From contig WELA01003891.1 in the NCBI GenBank assembly GCA_009602735.1, positions 331,567-395,566 of the forward strand: 64,000 nucleotides of DNA, written 5' to 3'. Below are positions 45,205-57,371 of this stretch, piece by piece. The translations under genes and the position numbers were made by a program. A model generated the notes under the pieces. It worked only from the letters and a program-made list of their open reading frames with translations. It was not told the origin of the DNA and did not search any database. Position 1 is the first letter of the stretch. Each line of letters opens with the position of its first letter. This DNA comes from Mesotaenium endlicherianum (taxonomy: Eukaryota; Streptophyta; Zygnematophyceae; Zygnematales; Mesotaeniaceae).

Positions 45205-46764
45205 CCTAACAACCAAATAAAGGAGATTATCAGCAATATAGATCTTCAGAGAATGCACATGAAGAAAGATCTTGTTCCACCTAATGTCCAACATTTCTTT
45301 GTTAAGGCAGGAGAACAATGCGAAAACCACGAAGAGTCTGTCCCCCCTATTCTACTGCATTGTATGATTGCAGGTAGGAAGGTAAGGGCATTTGTTGACG
45401 GAGAGGCGTCACGTACCTTATCCCTAAGGACTTAGTTAAGCGGCTAAGGCTGCCTACTGTCACGCAAGGGAATAGAGAAATATTCCTTGGAGATGCCTCA
45501 AGTATCCGAGGAGGAATTATAATCAAGCCTATTGAGGTCCAATTAAGTTCTGGCATTGCAGTTCTAACTGAAACGCTTACATTTGAGGTACTCAACACTG
45601 GCTTTTTTGATCTCGTGCTAGGCAGGTCCTGGCTTAATAGACATCAAGCTGAAGTGTGTTGGAGAAAAAGTACAGTTAAAGTGAGAGAGACCAGTGATAA
45701 GCAAACTAAGTTGGCACCCACCAGTGTCTCTCCTCTTGTCCTGTATGGATGGCAAATGAAGGAAAAGAACAGGCTTCCAGGAGGATGCAAGTTGCTAAAT
45801 GCAATGGAGTTCGTCCAAAGCTGGAACCAGAAGGAGGACAGAATGTTCTACCTCTTGCTCAAAGAGGTACCTCCTCAACCTGAAGAAGTGGTTGAGAAAA
45901 AGGTAAGCCCTCCGGAGCACCCCACTGCTGTAAATATTGTTGCTCAGTATGATGATGTTTTTAACATGCCCACAGGATTGCCATCTAAGAGGGAGGTAGA
46001 TCATAAAATTGATCTGGTATTGAGGAGTTAGCCTCCCTGGCAGCGTACTTATGGCTTGTCCTATGTGGAGAGTGAAGATTAAAAAACTAGAGGAGAATGA
46101 GTACATATGTCTAAGTAAGTCCCCTTATGGCGCATCCATCTTGTTTGTTACAAAGAAAGATGGCAACATGCGAATGTGTGTGGACTACAGAGCTTTAAAC
46201 AGCATTACGATGAAGAATAAGTATGTTTTACCCAGGATCAAGGACCTGCTTGATACCCTGTCTGGAGCTAAAGTGTTCAATAAAATTGATCTTAAGAGTG
46301 GATATCACCAAATCAGAATTGCTGAGGGAGATGAACACAAAAGTGCTTTTTGCACAAGATATGGACATTATGGAATTGATGTGATGCCTTTCGGTCTCAC
46401 TAATGCCTCTGTTATCCTCATGGGTGCTATAAATGGCATCTTTAGACCTTATTTGGATAAGTTTGTGAAATTCTTCTTGGATGACATTCTCATTTTCTCT
46501 AAAAATGACTCTGAGCATGCTGAGCACTTCCAGATAGCAATGGAGACTCTCACTATATGCTAAAATGAGCAAGTGTGATTTCTTAAAAGAGAATAATTAA
46601 TTCTTGGGTCATGTTGTCAATAAGGCAGGCATCAGTGTGGACCCCAAGAAAGTCCAGACTATAAGGGACTGGCTAGTACCTCAATCTTTCTCAGAATTTA
46701 GATCATTTCTTGAATTGGCTAAATACTACAGGAGATTCATTGAAAATTACACCACTAAGGCCAG
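45205..46764 (+). pseudogene. A3 pol, protease and reverse-transcriptase part
   Basis: Family-A protease ([13 protein letters not shown]) and reverse-transcriptase words ([22 protein letters not shown]) on the plus strand, up to the insertion point of element C. Fossil with many breaks. Confidence 0.85.
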
Positions 46765-47364
46765 TGTAAGGTTATGAAAGTGTAGTTTGTTTCTTTTTAG
46801 TATTTTATATGCATAGAGTGTAATTTAAGAAGAACTTTGGCCTTTATTTCAAGTCATTTGGACAAGTATTGAGATAGTTATGCATTTTGGAAGTTTTTAG
46901 TAAGTTTTTATGTCACAGATTCTATTTAGTGACAAGGACAGGTCCAGTGACGAAAATTTCTAGAAACTCCGTGAGGATTGTGTAGTAGAATATTCTAGAG
47001 TGTGATTGTGTGCGTGTGAGTGTGCTAGCTTGTCCAACTAGGCAAGGTCAAGTACATGGAAGGAGCCATAGGAGAAGGTTCTGGAGAGAGGACACTTAGA
47101 GTTAAAGGATAAATGGGAAGCACAAGGAAGTAGAGGGGGCTTATTTTAGTCTAACCTTCGTATCTTGTACACGACTTTTCTTAATAAAGTGAGTTCTTTT
47201 CCACTCCTCTCTCATGTAGCCCTCTAACTCTTGCAAGGGTGGCATACTACCAGGCCACTCCACCTTGTGTATGCAACTAGGAAAGGTCCTCGTGCACGCT
47301 TCCACTCGCGGGTGAGGGTGCGTGAGTGTGTATGGGCGCACTCCCCGCACCCTTCCCCCTTTCA
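46765..47364 (+). repeat. 5' LTR of C
   Basis: 600 bp from TGTAAGGTTATG to CCCCCTTTCA. It is about 90 bp shorter than the 3' LTR. Confidence 0.9.
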
Positions 47365-50300
47365 CATGGTATCGGAGCTACCTAGTTGCTTCATTTGGAG
47401 GAGGGAGCTTTGGTTGGTGATGCTTGTAGGAGTGTAGAGAGGGTAGAGAGGAGAAGCAAGGATGATTTATAAGTTGCTAAGGGCAGCCATGAAGACGTTG
47501 ATGCAAGCTAGCATCTCACTCTCTTGAAGGAGGGAGGAGATGGAAGAGGGAGGTGCTCCAAGAAGTGTCAACTTGGATGCAACCAGATTGTTGTACGTCT
47601 TCTTTGTAGTATAAGAAGGTTGCCCAAGCATGGTAGTGATATAAGTAATATAGAGCAGCCTTTGCTTGAGTATGGAGACATACGAGCATGAAGAGAATCT
47701 GGAGTTCACACGGCTGGATTCTTCCTTGAAGATGCAAGCTCTTTAGTGTTAAGCTCTTTCTTTGACGAGGGGGCTTAGCATAGAGGTGATAGTGGCTAGA
47801 AAGGAGTGTGTGCCCATCTTTATTTCAAATCTTCAATGAAGGTGGAGCAGATTTTAAGGGTAGGCAACCAGGGACTTAGCAAGCATGTGTACTTGCAAGT
47901 CTAGGAGCTTTGGCGGGCATAGCACTCGCAAGCTCAAGAGGAGCTCATGAGGAGCTCAAGAGAGGGTGCACCGGGGTGTTGCACCAAGTTGGCCAAGTAT
48001 GTGGCCAGATTTGGGTTGCCTTGCATCACTCCTATGTAGCCACTGGTTATTTGAGGCCAGCCATGATGGAGCTTGGTACCTTGTATGGAGATAGAAGAAG
48101 CCTCAAGTGAAGAGAAGCACCGTGGAGAAGGCTTGGAGCAAGAAGAAGAAGTATTCGAGATTTTTCTTCAAAGAGGAGAGATGGAGATGGAGCCTTTCAA
48201 GTTCAGATTTCTCTTTTCTTATGGAGGAGAGTACTACGGAGTATATGGAGTTGAGAACTATGATGAAGACAAGCCTATGGTGTGGAAGAAGAAGCAAGGT
48301 ATGAAGTTGGTGCAAGAGGGCTAGTGCAAGAGATGTCTCCCACTTGAAGCGTGTGTGCCATTAGTTGTGTGATGGCATAGTTAAGGGGCAGATTTTGGTG
48401 CATCTATGGAAGCTCTTCATGTGAAAGTAGAGCACCAAGGCAAGCTGGGTTTAGTAGTAAGAAGTGTCATTGGGGTGACCAAGGCTAGAGTGCACTCAAG
48501 AAGCTAAGCATGTGGAAGGAGTTGCACAAAGAGAGTAGCCTATCCTCTAGTGCTTTAGTGCACGGGTCAAGTGAAGACCGAGGAGGAGTATGGTCAAGTG
48601 AGGATAGTGAAATAGGTGGAGGTAGATATGACCACAAGTAGCTATCTTCAGCCCGCTAGCAAAGAAGCGACGCGGGAAGGTGAAGGTGAAGGAGAAGCGC
48701 TTGTTTTGGTGACCTTGGCCCGGTCATCACACGGAGCAAGCGTGCCTCCTAACAACCTTGGCGAATGTACATCGCCGGTGGAGCAAGTAGAGGTGTATGA
48801 TCCCCTTGCTCATATATAGAGCAGACCCCAACTGCTCAAGTGGAGGAGCTCCTAGAAAGTGAGCTCAAGAGAAGCCCGCTTGCAAGACGACGTGTGTGCG
48901 TGCACAAGATGAGGTGCAAGCACTAAGAGTATGTGCGTATGCCCAAGTTATGGAGCTCTTGGAGGCGTTCCAGATGTGTTTCTTGGAGCCTTGTGTGAAG
49001 GCTGACCTTCAAGAAGAGCCAGAGGTATGTGGGAGTGAGCATCTAGCCAAGGAGAAGACTATGATGGAGTTTGGTGCACCACGAGCGAGACTACGCGCTC
49101 ATGCCTTGTGAAGATTACTATCGTCGCTTGATGGAGACTACGACTTTATGGATATGGACCTATGAGGAGGAGACCAAGTGTTATGGGGCTGATATGTCCT
49201 GCCTAAGATGGAGATATATGACAAAGACCTGGACATGAAGCTAGGAGAATCAGCGCCTATACAAGCAAGCACGAGAGAGGCGTAAAATCTGGACTTGGAC
49301 ACTCGAGTGGTAAGCGCCTTACCTTCATGATGAGGGGGGGGAGTGTTATAGTTGTTTATAGTGCTTGTAAGCAAGGTCAAACCAGTCCCATGAGTTCAGT
49401 TGTAACTAAGAGATGTGAAGTGGAAAGAAGTTTGAGAGCAAGAGCTTGGAAGATACTCAAATCTGTCTATGTTTGAGGGTTTTACGGGTAGGCGAGCGCG
49501 AGGTTTAAAGTTGGCAGATTTTGGCTACTTTTTGCCTACTTAGGAGAGAGTGGGTAATATTTTCACTAGAAGTCCTACATGATGTGAGAGGCCTAGTATG
49601 AGGCCTTCCTTGAGTCATAGTCAAGTTTCAGAATCAGGGGTTTAAGCATGTGCCATTTGTAGGCGCGGGAGCTTTATCCATGTTGCGCGCGTCTGCGTCC
49701 TACGAGCATGAGGCACAAAGTGACGATCTCATTTGAGTGTTAGACTTTGATTCAGACTCTGAAATTTTGTGGAGAGGTAGTCCTATGGGTTGAGATTCAG
49801 AAAAAGTAATTTTTTTCAATAAAAATATTAATTTAAGTCCTGACAGTGCCACATGGCGGTCTGCTGGACTGCCGTGCGAGCCACATGTGTGAGGCAAGGC
49901 GCAATCTGGTATCATGGTCTTAGGCTTGGAATCAGGAGAAACAAAGCATACCAGTGAGTTCAAAGGGGAGATATTATGTAGATTACACAACTTTCAGGCT
50001 AAAAATGTCAAAAAAAGTCAGGGGGGTGCCACTTGGCGTCTTGAGAGATCACCACGAGTCACGCACACGAGCGAGAGAGTGCAATACCTCTACAAGGAGT
50101 ATGGCTTAGAGCTAGAGGTAGCTAAGGGTACCAGAAGGTTCAGGAACATAGTGGACTTAGGTTCATGATGTAATCTGGTCAAAATTATAAGAGCACCACG
50201 AGTAAGCCACATGGCGCGACGAGGAGTTGCCACTTGTCCACGAGGGCGAAGAATGAGTATTGTGGGGATTTGGCGGACTATTATGCATTGGATCCAGCTT

Positions 50301-50619
50301 TGAAGTATGTGGAGATGATGGAGGGAGTATGTTACAGCCCTTATGAAGATATTGGCCTATTCCAAGACGAAGGAGTTGAAGAGAAGATGCACTTGTGTAA
50401 GGAGACGCCATGTGTGGAGACAATGTATGCGATGGAGCTTTCACTAAGTGGAGCAAGTTTGGAGTAATGAGTATCAACCTGGAGCCTGTTCAAGACCTGC
50501 AACTTGTATAATATATGTGAATATGTGTTTTTCTAGCGTATATGTGAGCTCGATTCCTCATATTACGTCACTTATGCTTAGTATGCGCCGAGGACGTCGC
50601 ATCTTGAGGAGGGGGATGA
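47365..50619 (+). other. Interior of C, primer-binding site to polypurine tract
   Basis: TGGTATCGGAGC at 47367-47378 follows the LTR; a GA-rich polypurine tract (gaggagggggatga) ends the interior at 50619. Between them are only short ORFs (for example 48073-48324, 48616-48819 and 50234-50467) rich in Glu and Gly that follow the purine-rich composition. None has a recognisable domain. The plus strand repeats gccac-tggc and ccacatgtgtg words near 49850-50230. Confidence 0.7.
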
Positions 50620-51310
50620 TGTAAGGTTATGAAAGTGTAGTTTGTTTCTTTCTAGTATTTTATATGCATAGAGTGTGATTTTAGAAGAACTTTGGCCTTT
50701 ATTTCAAGTCATTTGGACAAGTATTGAGATAGTTATGAATTTTGGAAGTTTTTAGTGAGTTTTTAATGTCACAGATTCTATTTAGTGACAAGGACAGGTC
50801 CAGTGACGAAAATTTCGGTTGGAGTCCAGAAAGTAGGACATTGAAACATGAGGGTTCCAGAAAGTACGTACAATTACGTAGAGTGCCAAAGTGATCGTGG
50901 AATTTCTAGAAACTCCGTGAGGATTGTGTAGTAGAATATTCTAGAGTGTGATTGTGTGCGTGTGAGTGTGCTAGCTTGTCCAACTAGGCAAGGTCAAGTA
51001 CATGGAAGGAGCCATAGGAGAAGGTTCTGGAGAGAGGACACTTAGAGTTAAAGGATAAATGGGAAGCACAAGGAAGTAGAGGGGGCTTATTCTAGTCTAA
51101 CCTTCGTATCTTGTACACGACTTTTCTCAATAAAGTGAGTTCTTTTCCACTCCTCTCTCATGTAGCCCTCTAACTCTTGCAAGGGTGGCATACTACCAGG
51201 CCACTCCACCTTGTGTATGCAACTAGGAAAGGTCCTCGTGCACGCTTCCACTCGCGGGTGAGGGTGCGTGAGTGTGTATGGGCGCACTCCCCGCACCCTT
51301 CCCCCTTTCA
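50620..51310 (+). repeat. 3' LTR of C
   Basis: 691 bp, same ends as the 5' LTR, followed by the target duplication GCCAG. Confidence 0.9.
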
Positions 51311-52777
51311 GCCAGTAAACTGACTGACCTTACCAAAAAGGACATTGGATATGTGTGGGGGGAAGAGCAGCAAGCTGCTTTCCAGACTTTTAAAGATACT
51401 CTGTGCTCTGCCCCAATTCTTGCTGTATATGACCAAACAAATACAGCAAACCAAATACAGCAAACCTGTGCAAGTGGTTACTGAGGCTTCTAACTTTGCC
51501 ATGGGTGCTATTTTGTTGCAGCCTGCTGACAAAACCACAAAGGATGGTAAGGTAAAGCAAGATTGGCACCCTGTCTTGTATGAGTCAATGAAGTTCAATT
51601 CAGCTGAGATTAATTATTTTGTGCATGATAAAGAGCTGTTAGCTATCATACATGTTCCCAAACAATGGAGAGCATACTTACACGGAAAACAATATTAGGT
51701 GATTTTAATCATTTACACTGACTTATTTCCAGACGAAGTTCAAGCGGTCAAGGAGGGAGAATCGCTGGAGCCAGATGCTGGAGCAGTTCCAGGTCCAGAT
51801 CGACTACAAACCGGGAAAATTGAATCCTGCTGATGCCCTCTCTAGAAGACTTGACTTGCAAGAAAAGAACTTTGATCAGCATGCTGTTGATAGGGCACTT
51901 TGTGCACTCACTTCATTAAAGGTGAAAAAGTCCTTCCTTGTACAACTTTGAAAAGGCTACCTTTTTGACCCAACATTTGAGCCAAGCCCAACTGATGGTG
52001 TGTATCTTGCTAATACACTCGGTTACAAGCAAAAGGGAGGAATTTGGGTAACTAAAACTACTTCACGACGGCTGAAATTGGTCATTCCCAGTGACTTGGA
52101 ACTACGGTCTTTATTACTCTGTCAGGCCCATGGCAGTGTACTGGGTGGACTCTTGGGGCAGGCCAAAACTGTTAGCAAACTGGCAAAACATTATCACTGG
52201 AAAGGGTTGCCTCGGGAGGTCTTAAAATAAATAAAGTCTTGTGATCAATATCAGAAGAATAAGTCTAGACACACACCACCCAAGGGATTATTACAACCTT
52301 TACGTATTCCAGCTGGGAGATGGGAAACCATATCAATGGACTGGGTAGTAACACACCCGAGAATTGCCAATGGGCAAGATTCTATATTGGTAGTGGTGGA
52401 TAAGTTGACAAAGATGCATGGTCATTGTCATTCCCACCATTGTCAAAGTGACTGCTCTCGAAACTGCGAGATAGTTCTACAATCATGTAGTGTGCCAACA
52501 TGGGCTACCCTCCAATGTAATCTCAGACAGAGACTCAAAATTTACCAACAAGTTTTGGAGAGCCTTAATGGAATTGATGGGAGTCAAACAGCTACTTAGC
52601 ACAGCAAACCACCCTCAGACTGATGGGCAAACTGAAAGAACTAACCGAAATCTGCAGGAGGTGCTAAGAGCCTATGTTAACCAAAAATAAGATAACTGGG
52701 ATGACTTGTTGCCCCAGATTCAGTGTGCTGTCAACAATGCTGTTCATGCGTCGACGGGAAAGATTTTGTTTGAATTG
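51311..52777 (+). pseudogene. A3 pol, RNase H and integrase part
   Basis: Resumes family-A pol after [34 protein letters not shown], integrase words [18 protein letters not shown] and ANHPQTDGQTERTNR. Ends near 52777 within the integrase region, where the opposite-strand copy A4 begins. Fossil. Confidence 0.85.
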
Positions 52778-52792
52778 TGAGGTGGCAGCACT

Positions 52793-53626
52793 GCAAGTCT
52801 GCCAGGAGATTGTCTTCCTCAACTCTGTCATTTAGCTAGTCCCTCATTTTGATGGTCATCCAGCATCAGTCAGTGGGCTGCACAAATAAGGCAGGATCTG
52901 TACCCTTTAGAGTATACAAGGGTACCAGTGTTCCGAGAAATCCAGTTGGTTAGTCTTCCTTGCCAAGAACCCTCAGCTTCTTCTCTCCACCTCATCATAC
53001 ATGGCCTTAAAACAATTGTAGGAGGTGGCATCCTTGAAGTTGTCTGAGTCCATAGGAATCAATCTAATGACCCTGTCTGTGCCCCAGATCCCAGATATTG
53101 GCACAGCTTCAGATTTGTTCACCTAGGCCAGTGCCTTGGTCACTCTGACCGTGTATCCTACCATCCTGGCATAGTCATGGTACAGGAGGACCCCTGTGCT
53201 GACCTCTATGCACTTGTCAAAGTTTGGGGATGTCTCCCCCTCCCGCTGTAATATGTCCTTTTGTGACTCACTTTGGCTTCTCTGGGCACACTTGAAAGCT
53301 TCCTCCAAAAGATCAAAGCCCTTGCCCATCACCGTGTCGATAGCTTTTTATTCTCCTCTGTTCCTCCTCAACTTGCTGCTTCCGCCTCTCCTCAGCTTGT
53401 CATCTTCTTTGCCTTCTTGGCTTCCTCTGCAGATTTTATGTTCTGCTCTTCGTGCCTGAGCCTGACTTCTTCTTCCTCCTCCTTCTTCTTCTGTGTCTCA
53501 CGCTGCAATCGAATTCGCTCTAATTCCCGAGATGAGATGGAGGACGATTTGTTGTCACCGTGGAATTCCATGTACTTCGCCTGTGCCTCATCCGCTCTTC
53601 TTTTCCTCTTGAGTTCAGACTTCTAG
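52793..53626 (-). pseudogene. ORF3 fossil of A4
   Basis: Matches the N-terminal and central parts of A1 ORF3 (GKGFDLLEEAFKCAQRS, VLLYHDYARMVGYT, coiled coil, basic start near 53626). It shows that ORF3 was already part of family A when this much older copy inserted. Confidence 0.8.
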
Positions 53627-54303
53627 GTCCTGCTCAAACATAACACAAATGGAGTTAGTGAAGTCGTGATATCGTGCACAAACATTGAGTCTTTTGATGG
53701 GTAAGAGCGTAGTAGTGAGAGTTACAGGATATGCAATACCTGTTGTAAATAAGCGGAAAGTAGAGTGTGTTTGAGAGAGAAGTGAATGTGAATGTGAGCG
53801 CAGTTGACAGTGGAGAATGGATATGTAAAGGCAATTGGCTGGTTCCCAAGATGTTATCCCACTCCCTCCAACTTAATTCTTAAGGTGGGCTGCTGTCACA
53901 ATCGTCACTTTCTGTCACTAACTGTCACTTTTGGGCATATTTTCCCTCCAACTTAATTGTAGACAGGTTCTCCTGTCACCTTCCCATGTTAACTGAAATG
54001 ACAGTTAAGGAGGTGCCCCAGCCTCCCGAATTAAGGTGAAAGCGTTTCAACGCCCCTTTGGCATTGGTCAAATGGTCCTTAGATTCCCAAATGTCCCCAG
54101 AGGCACCGTAACCCTTCCGTTTGACAAGATATTTCATGACATATTTAGATGATCGACGGACGGAGGGAGCTTCTAAGATCTCATCCACCTTGTAATCCTC
54201 AGGATCACCATCACGGACAGTGGGCGCGGTCCCGGTTGGACAGGTAACCGACCTGTGAACAGTGTGTCACCTTTGATGTATGGTTCTAGGAAAGAGACAA
54301 TAA
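53627..54303 (-). pseudogene. A4 spacer and chromodomain region
   Basis: Contains the pol-ORF3 spacer with two polypurine-like 12-mers (53864-53875 and 53944-53955) and a chromodomain remnant (APSVRRSSKYVMKYLVKRK). Interrupted by PB1 at a TTAA-like site. Confidence 0.75.
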
Positions 54304-54454
54304 CACTAGCTTTACGGTGGGTCCTTTTTTGGTTCTGGAACCAAAATTTGTCCCATAACTAGGTCATTTTCTACAGGCCCTAAGCTTACTTTTTTTTAAA
54401 TTCAAATTGCCTAAAAATAGGCACCCTAGAAGCACTAACACGTGAACTCTACTG

Positions 54455-55010
54455 GCAAATTAGAGATAGAGCAAACGGACAAGTATCAACGAAGATACTT
54501 CAAATTGCCGGCCAAGAACAATGTCATGATTTATTGAGTTGAGGTTGACGTACAAAATCGAGCTCCACATGTGTGAACCATCAACCTAGGAAGACCGACT
54601 CTGCATCGACCTTACGCATCCATGTCTTGACCTTTTCTGAATTTACAAGTCACCAAAGTGTAGCGCGTCAAAGCATCTTCCGAATGGCCTCGGTTTCACG
54701 TCATTTGGTTAAGTATTGAGCGAGATAGGCGCTAGTCCGCACCCCTTTTGGCCCCTAGCGGAATCACACCCAACGGCCAACTTGTGACTCAATGTGCCCA
54801 AAGGTGACATTGTTGGCTATTCGTGACCCCAAGGACCTCTAGCTTTGTACGCACAAATCCGCGAGCCCCTTAGACTACATAAGTCCTGCATTTCTATAGT
54901 ATAAGTGCATCATTGAGGCTATAACTTGGTGACTGCATCACCTACTCCTAGAGGAAGCTTCCTCAAGTTCCAGATTCACTTTTGAGGCGTTATCTAGGTA
55001 GAATTATCCA
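54455..55010 (+). repeat. Dispersed repeat D, copy 2, in the 5' region of PB1
   Basis: Matches 12640-13120 over most of its length. It has TATA-like and transcription-start-like features near 54897 (tatagtataag) and lies about 0.7-1.3 kb upstream of the transposase start, so it may be the native promoter region of this transposon family. Confidence 0.55.
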
Positions 55011-55748
55011 AGGTAAGCTCCACCAATGAGAGACACATAGCATATTCTACGTGCTTTGCTTTGCTTTGAGTTATGCTTAGCCTATAGGAGTGCTAGTGCA
55101 TGCCTTGTACACATTAGTGGACATAGAATAGCCTCCTAGAGTGACTACATGCATTGGATCCGCCGCATACGACGCCAGGTTTCCAGGAGTATAAGTATTA
55201 GAGATGTCCTTAGAGGAACATTTTTTTAGAAGTCCCATTATGCCAGTTGTAAGTAACAGAGATTATCGGTAAAGCTTACACTTTTATCTCTTGCATTTTC
55301 AGGACCACTTAGCCTCTCTCTCTTGTGAAGAGCAAGCTTTGCTGGCTTCCAGTCACTTGAAGAACTTCACAAGTGGTGAGCAAAGTCACAGCTTAAACCC
55401 TGCCATAGGATTTCTCTTGAAGATCATGATGTGCTTCCAGTGATCTTTTGGGCCAGACTTCAATAGTTGTTTTCCTATCAGATTACAATCTTGAGGTGCT
55501 TACTCTGGAGAGTACACACTCCTTGATTTAAAAGATTTGATGCTTGACTACCTTTTTGGCTATAAAGCCACATGTACTATAGACTTCATTGCAGCAAAGC
55601 CTGCTCGCTTATTATGCATTGCTTGTGTCGATGATACGCACTCGATCTCCTACCGCACGACAGCAGTGCTAAGTTTGCTTCGATATTCATCTTCATTTTT
55701 GTTCCTTTTCACTCTTTGTTGATTGTTGATTGCAGACTCAAACAGCCA

Positions 55749-57371
55749 TGGCTGCCATGGCTTCTTCTTCTACAGGCTTTGTAGTAGGGGTAGGCACTAA
55801 GATACTCACTCCTACCAAGATTTGGGGTGAGAGTTGGGCTGCGGAAGAGTTCAGAGAGCACTATAAAGAGTTTTTTGTGGTAGGAATTCTTTAAGAAGAG
55901 GTGCATAAAATAAAGAAAACCAAGTACAAAATCTACTTTGGATATGATGGGGAGTATAAAACATAGAGTCGCAAGCAGATACTGCAGTATGTGCCCACTG
56001 TACCCAAGTTTAGGTGGTTTTGTCCTTATGAGGGAGTACTGAGGGTCAAGACTTCTTCTAACCCAATTTCGCAAGAAACTAGCAGTAGAGCGATTCAAGT
56101 GGCACCTGTCACTCCTGTCACACAAAGCACCCCTGAAGTCACTGATACACCACAAGCAGATGCATCTGAGTCTAAGACAGAATCAAACTCAATCTTAGAT
56201 CTTGCAGATTCAAGGCGGAAGAGAGGTAGACCTGCAAAACAGATTGGACCAAACATGAGTGTGCCCTGCAATAGAGAGGAGAGGAGAAACATGGTGGTAG
56301 TAGCAAGAGAGGGTGCAAAGAAGAGAGCACACAAAGGCTACAGGAAGAAGAAAAATAGGGTCTCATGTGAAGAAGAATTTAGCAGTGACAGGAAGCTGGA
56401 GTCTGAAGGTGAGTCCCTGGTGGCAACTCAAAATGAAGAATAAGTGCTGGAGCCTGTGACGCCTGTGGAGCCTGCAAACAGAGGAGAAAAAGAGTACAGC
56501 TGGAGATCTGCAGAGGAAGGTGAAGTGCCCCCATGGCTGGTCAAGCCTGTCAGCACTGTGGGCACAGGCCTAGCCAGAGCTAGTACCAGGCTGTTTAATA
56601 CATTCGGCCCATTTGCCGAGCTTTGTCTCTTGCTTGGCATAGAGTGGTATGACCAGATGGCTGCTGCAACAAATGAGTATGCTCAGAATGAAGGTGCTAA
56701 GAAATGGGTCATTCTTACCACCGGTGAGCTCATTTTGTGGCATGGGTTATGCATTGCTATGGCACTCAACCCTTTGCCTAGATATGCAATGTGTTGGAGA
56801 AGTGACAGTTTTGGTCCTGTACAATTTCCAACTTTTGGAAAGTACATGTCCAGAGATAGGTGGATCCAGATAAAGTCCTACTTGCACATCATTTCAAATG
56901 CTGGTAGAAATGTGTTTCCTACAGCTTCTGGAGAGTATAGGTTATCGCAGTGTCAGCCATTCATAGACTTGCTCAAGAGCACATTCAAACAATACTATAA
57001 TCCAAGCGAGCACTTGACTGTAGATGAGCGGCTTATCCTGACTAGAAACAGACAATGTCCAATCCGGGTGTATTGCCTTAAAAAGCCTTATAAGTTTGGT
57101 ATTAAGTTGTTTACTTTGGTTGACAGTAAAACATATTATTGCTGAGATTTTGTAGTACTTGACAAGGTCAAGAGACCAGGCAGGAATACTACAATTGTGT
57201 TGGAGATGGTGAGCACTTTGCCCCAGGAGCAGACCTACAGCTTTGCCTTAGACAGAGGCCTTACTAGTCTTGCATCCTAGTTCCTGCTTTGAGATCTTCC
57301 ACACTACTAAATATATTGACCACTTGGATGTAGGCAAGAAGAAATTGCCTAGTAGTTGCCCTAAGAAGTAG
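55749..57371 (+). pseudogene. PB1 piggyBac-like transposase (decayed, internally deleted)
   Basis: One main reading frame from ATG at 55749 (MAAMASSSTGFVVG) with in-frame stops near 55893, 55963 and 56441. N-terminal domain with KILTPTKIWGESWAAEEF and YKIYFGYDGEY, then a basic linker (RRKRGRPAKQIG). The DDE-type core starts near 56570 (ELCLLLGIEWYDQM, LILWHGLCIAMAL, FPTFGKYMSRDRW). The first catalytic Asp is in LTVDERLILTRNRQCPIR (about 57020) and the probable second in FALDRGLTSL (about 57250). The frame then jumps to the family's C-terminal CFEIFHTTKYIDHLDVG, so the part with the third Asp and the Cys-rich zinc domain is missing. It cannot encode an active transposase. Confidence 0.8.

Larger units (their letters stand above)
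46765..51310 (+). mobile_element. Non-autonomous LTR retrotransposon C (no gag or pol)
   Basis: A 4,546-bp element with LTRs at 46765-47364 and 50620-51310, a primer-binding site (47367-47378) and a polypurine tract (50606-50619). Perfect target duplication GCCAG (46760-46764 and 51311-51315) within A3 pol. The 3.25-kb interior has no gag or pol similarity that I can see, so it is of the LARD type and would depend on another element's proteins. The LTRs are nearly identical outside one length difference, so it is young. Confidence 0.88.
13128..52777 (+). mobile_element. Ty3/gypsy chromovirus family A, copy A3 (old, broken, heavily nested)
   Basis: The 5' LTR (13128-13840), a primer-binding site and the first part of gag lie on the left. 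Gag resumes at about 43990, followed by protease, reverse transcriptase, RNase H and integrase regions up to about 52777, all on the plus strand and all matching family A. Three later insertions separate the parts: DNA transposon T (14764-43989), a solo LTR of family B (44702-45204) and element C (46765-51310). No 3' LTR is seen; the copy ends where it abuts the oppositely oriented copy A4. It is broken in many places and is the oldest layer of the nest. The host-side target sequence may be ttatc (13123-13127). Confidence 0.75.

Noticed and set aside
47910-50467. Short ORFs in element C as captured host genes
   Set aside because: All are short, purine-rich in composition and without recognisable domains.
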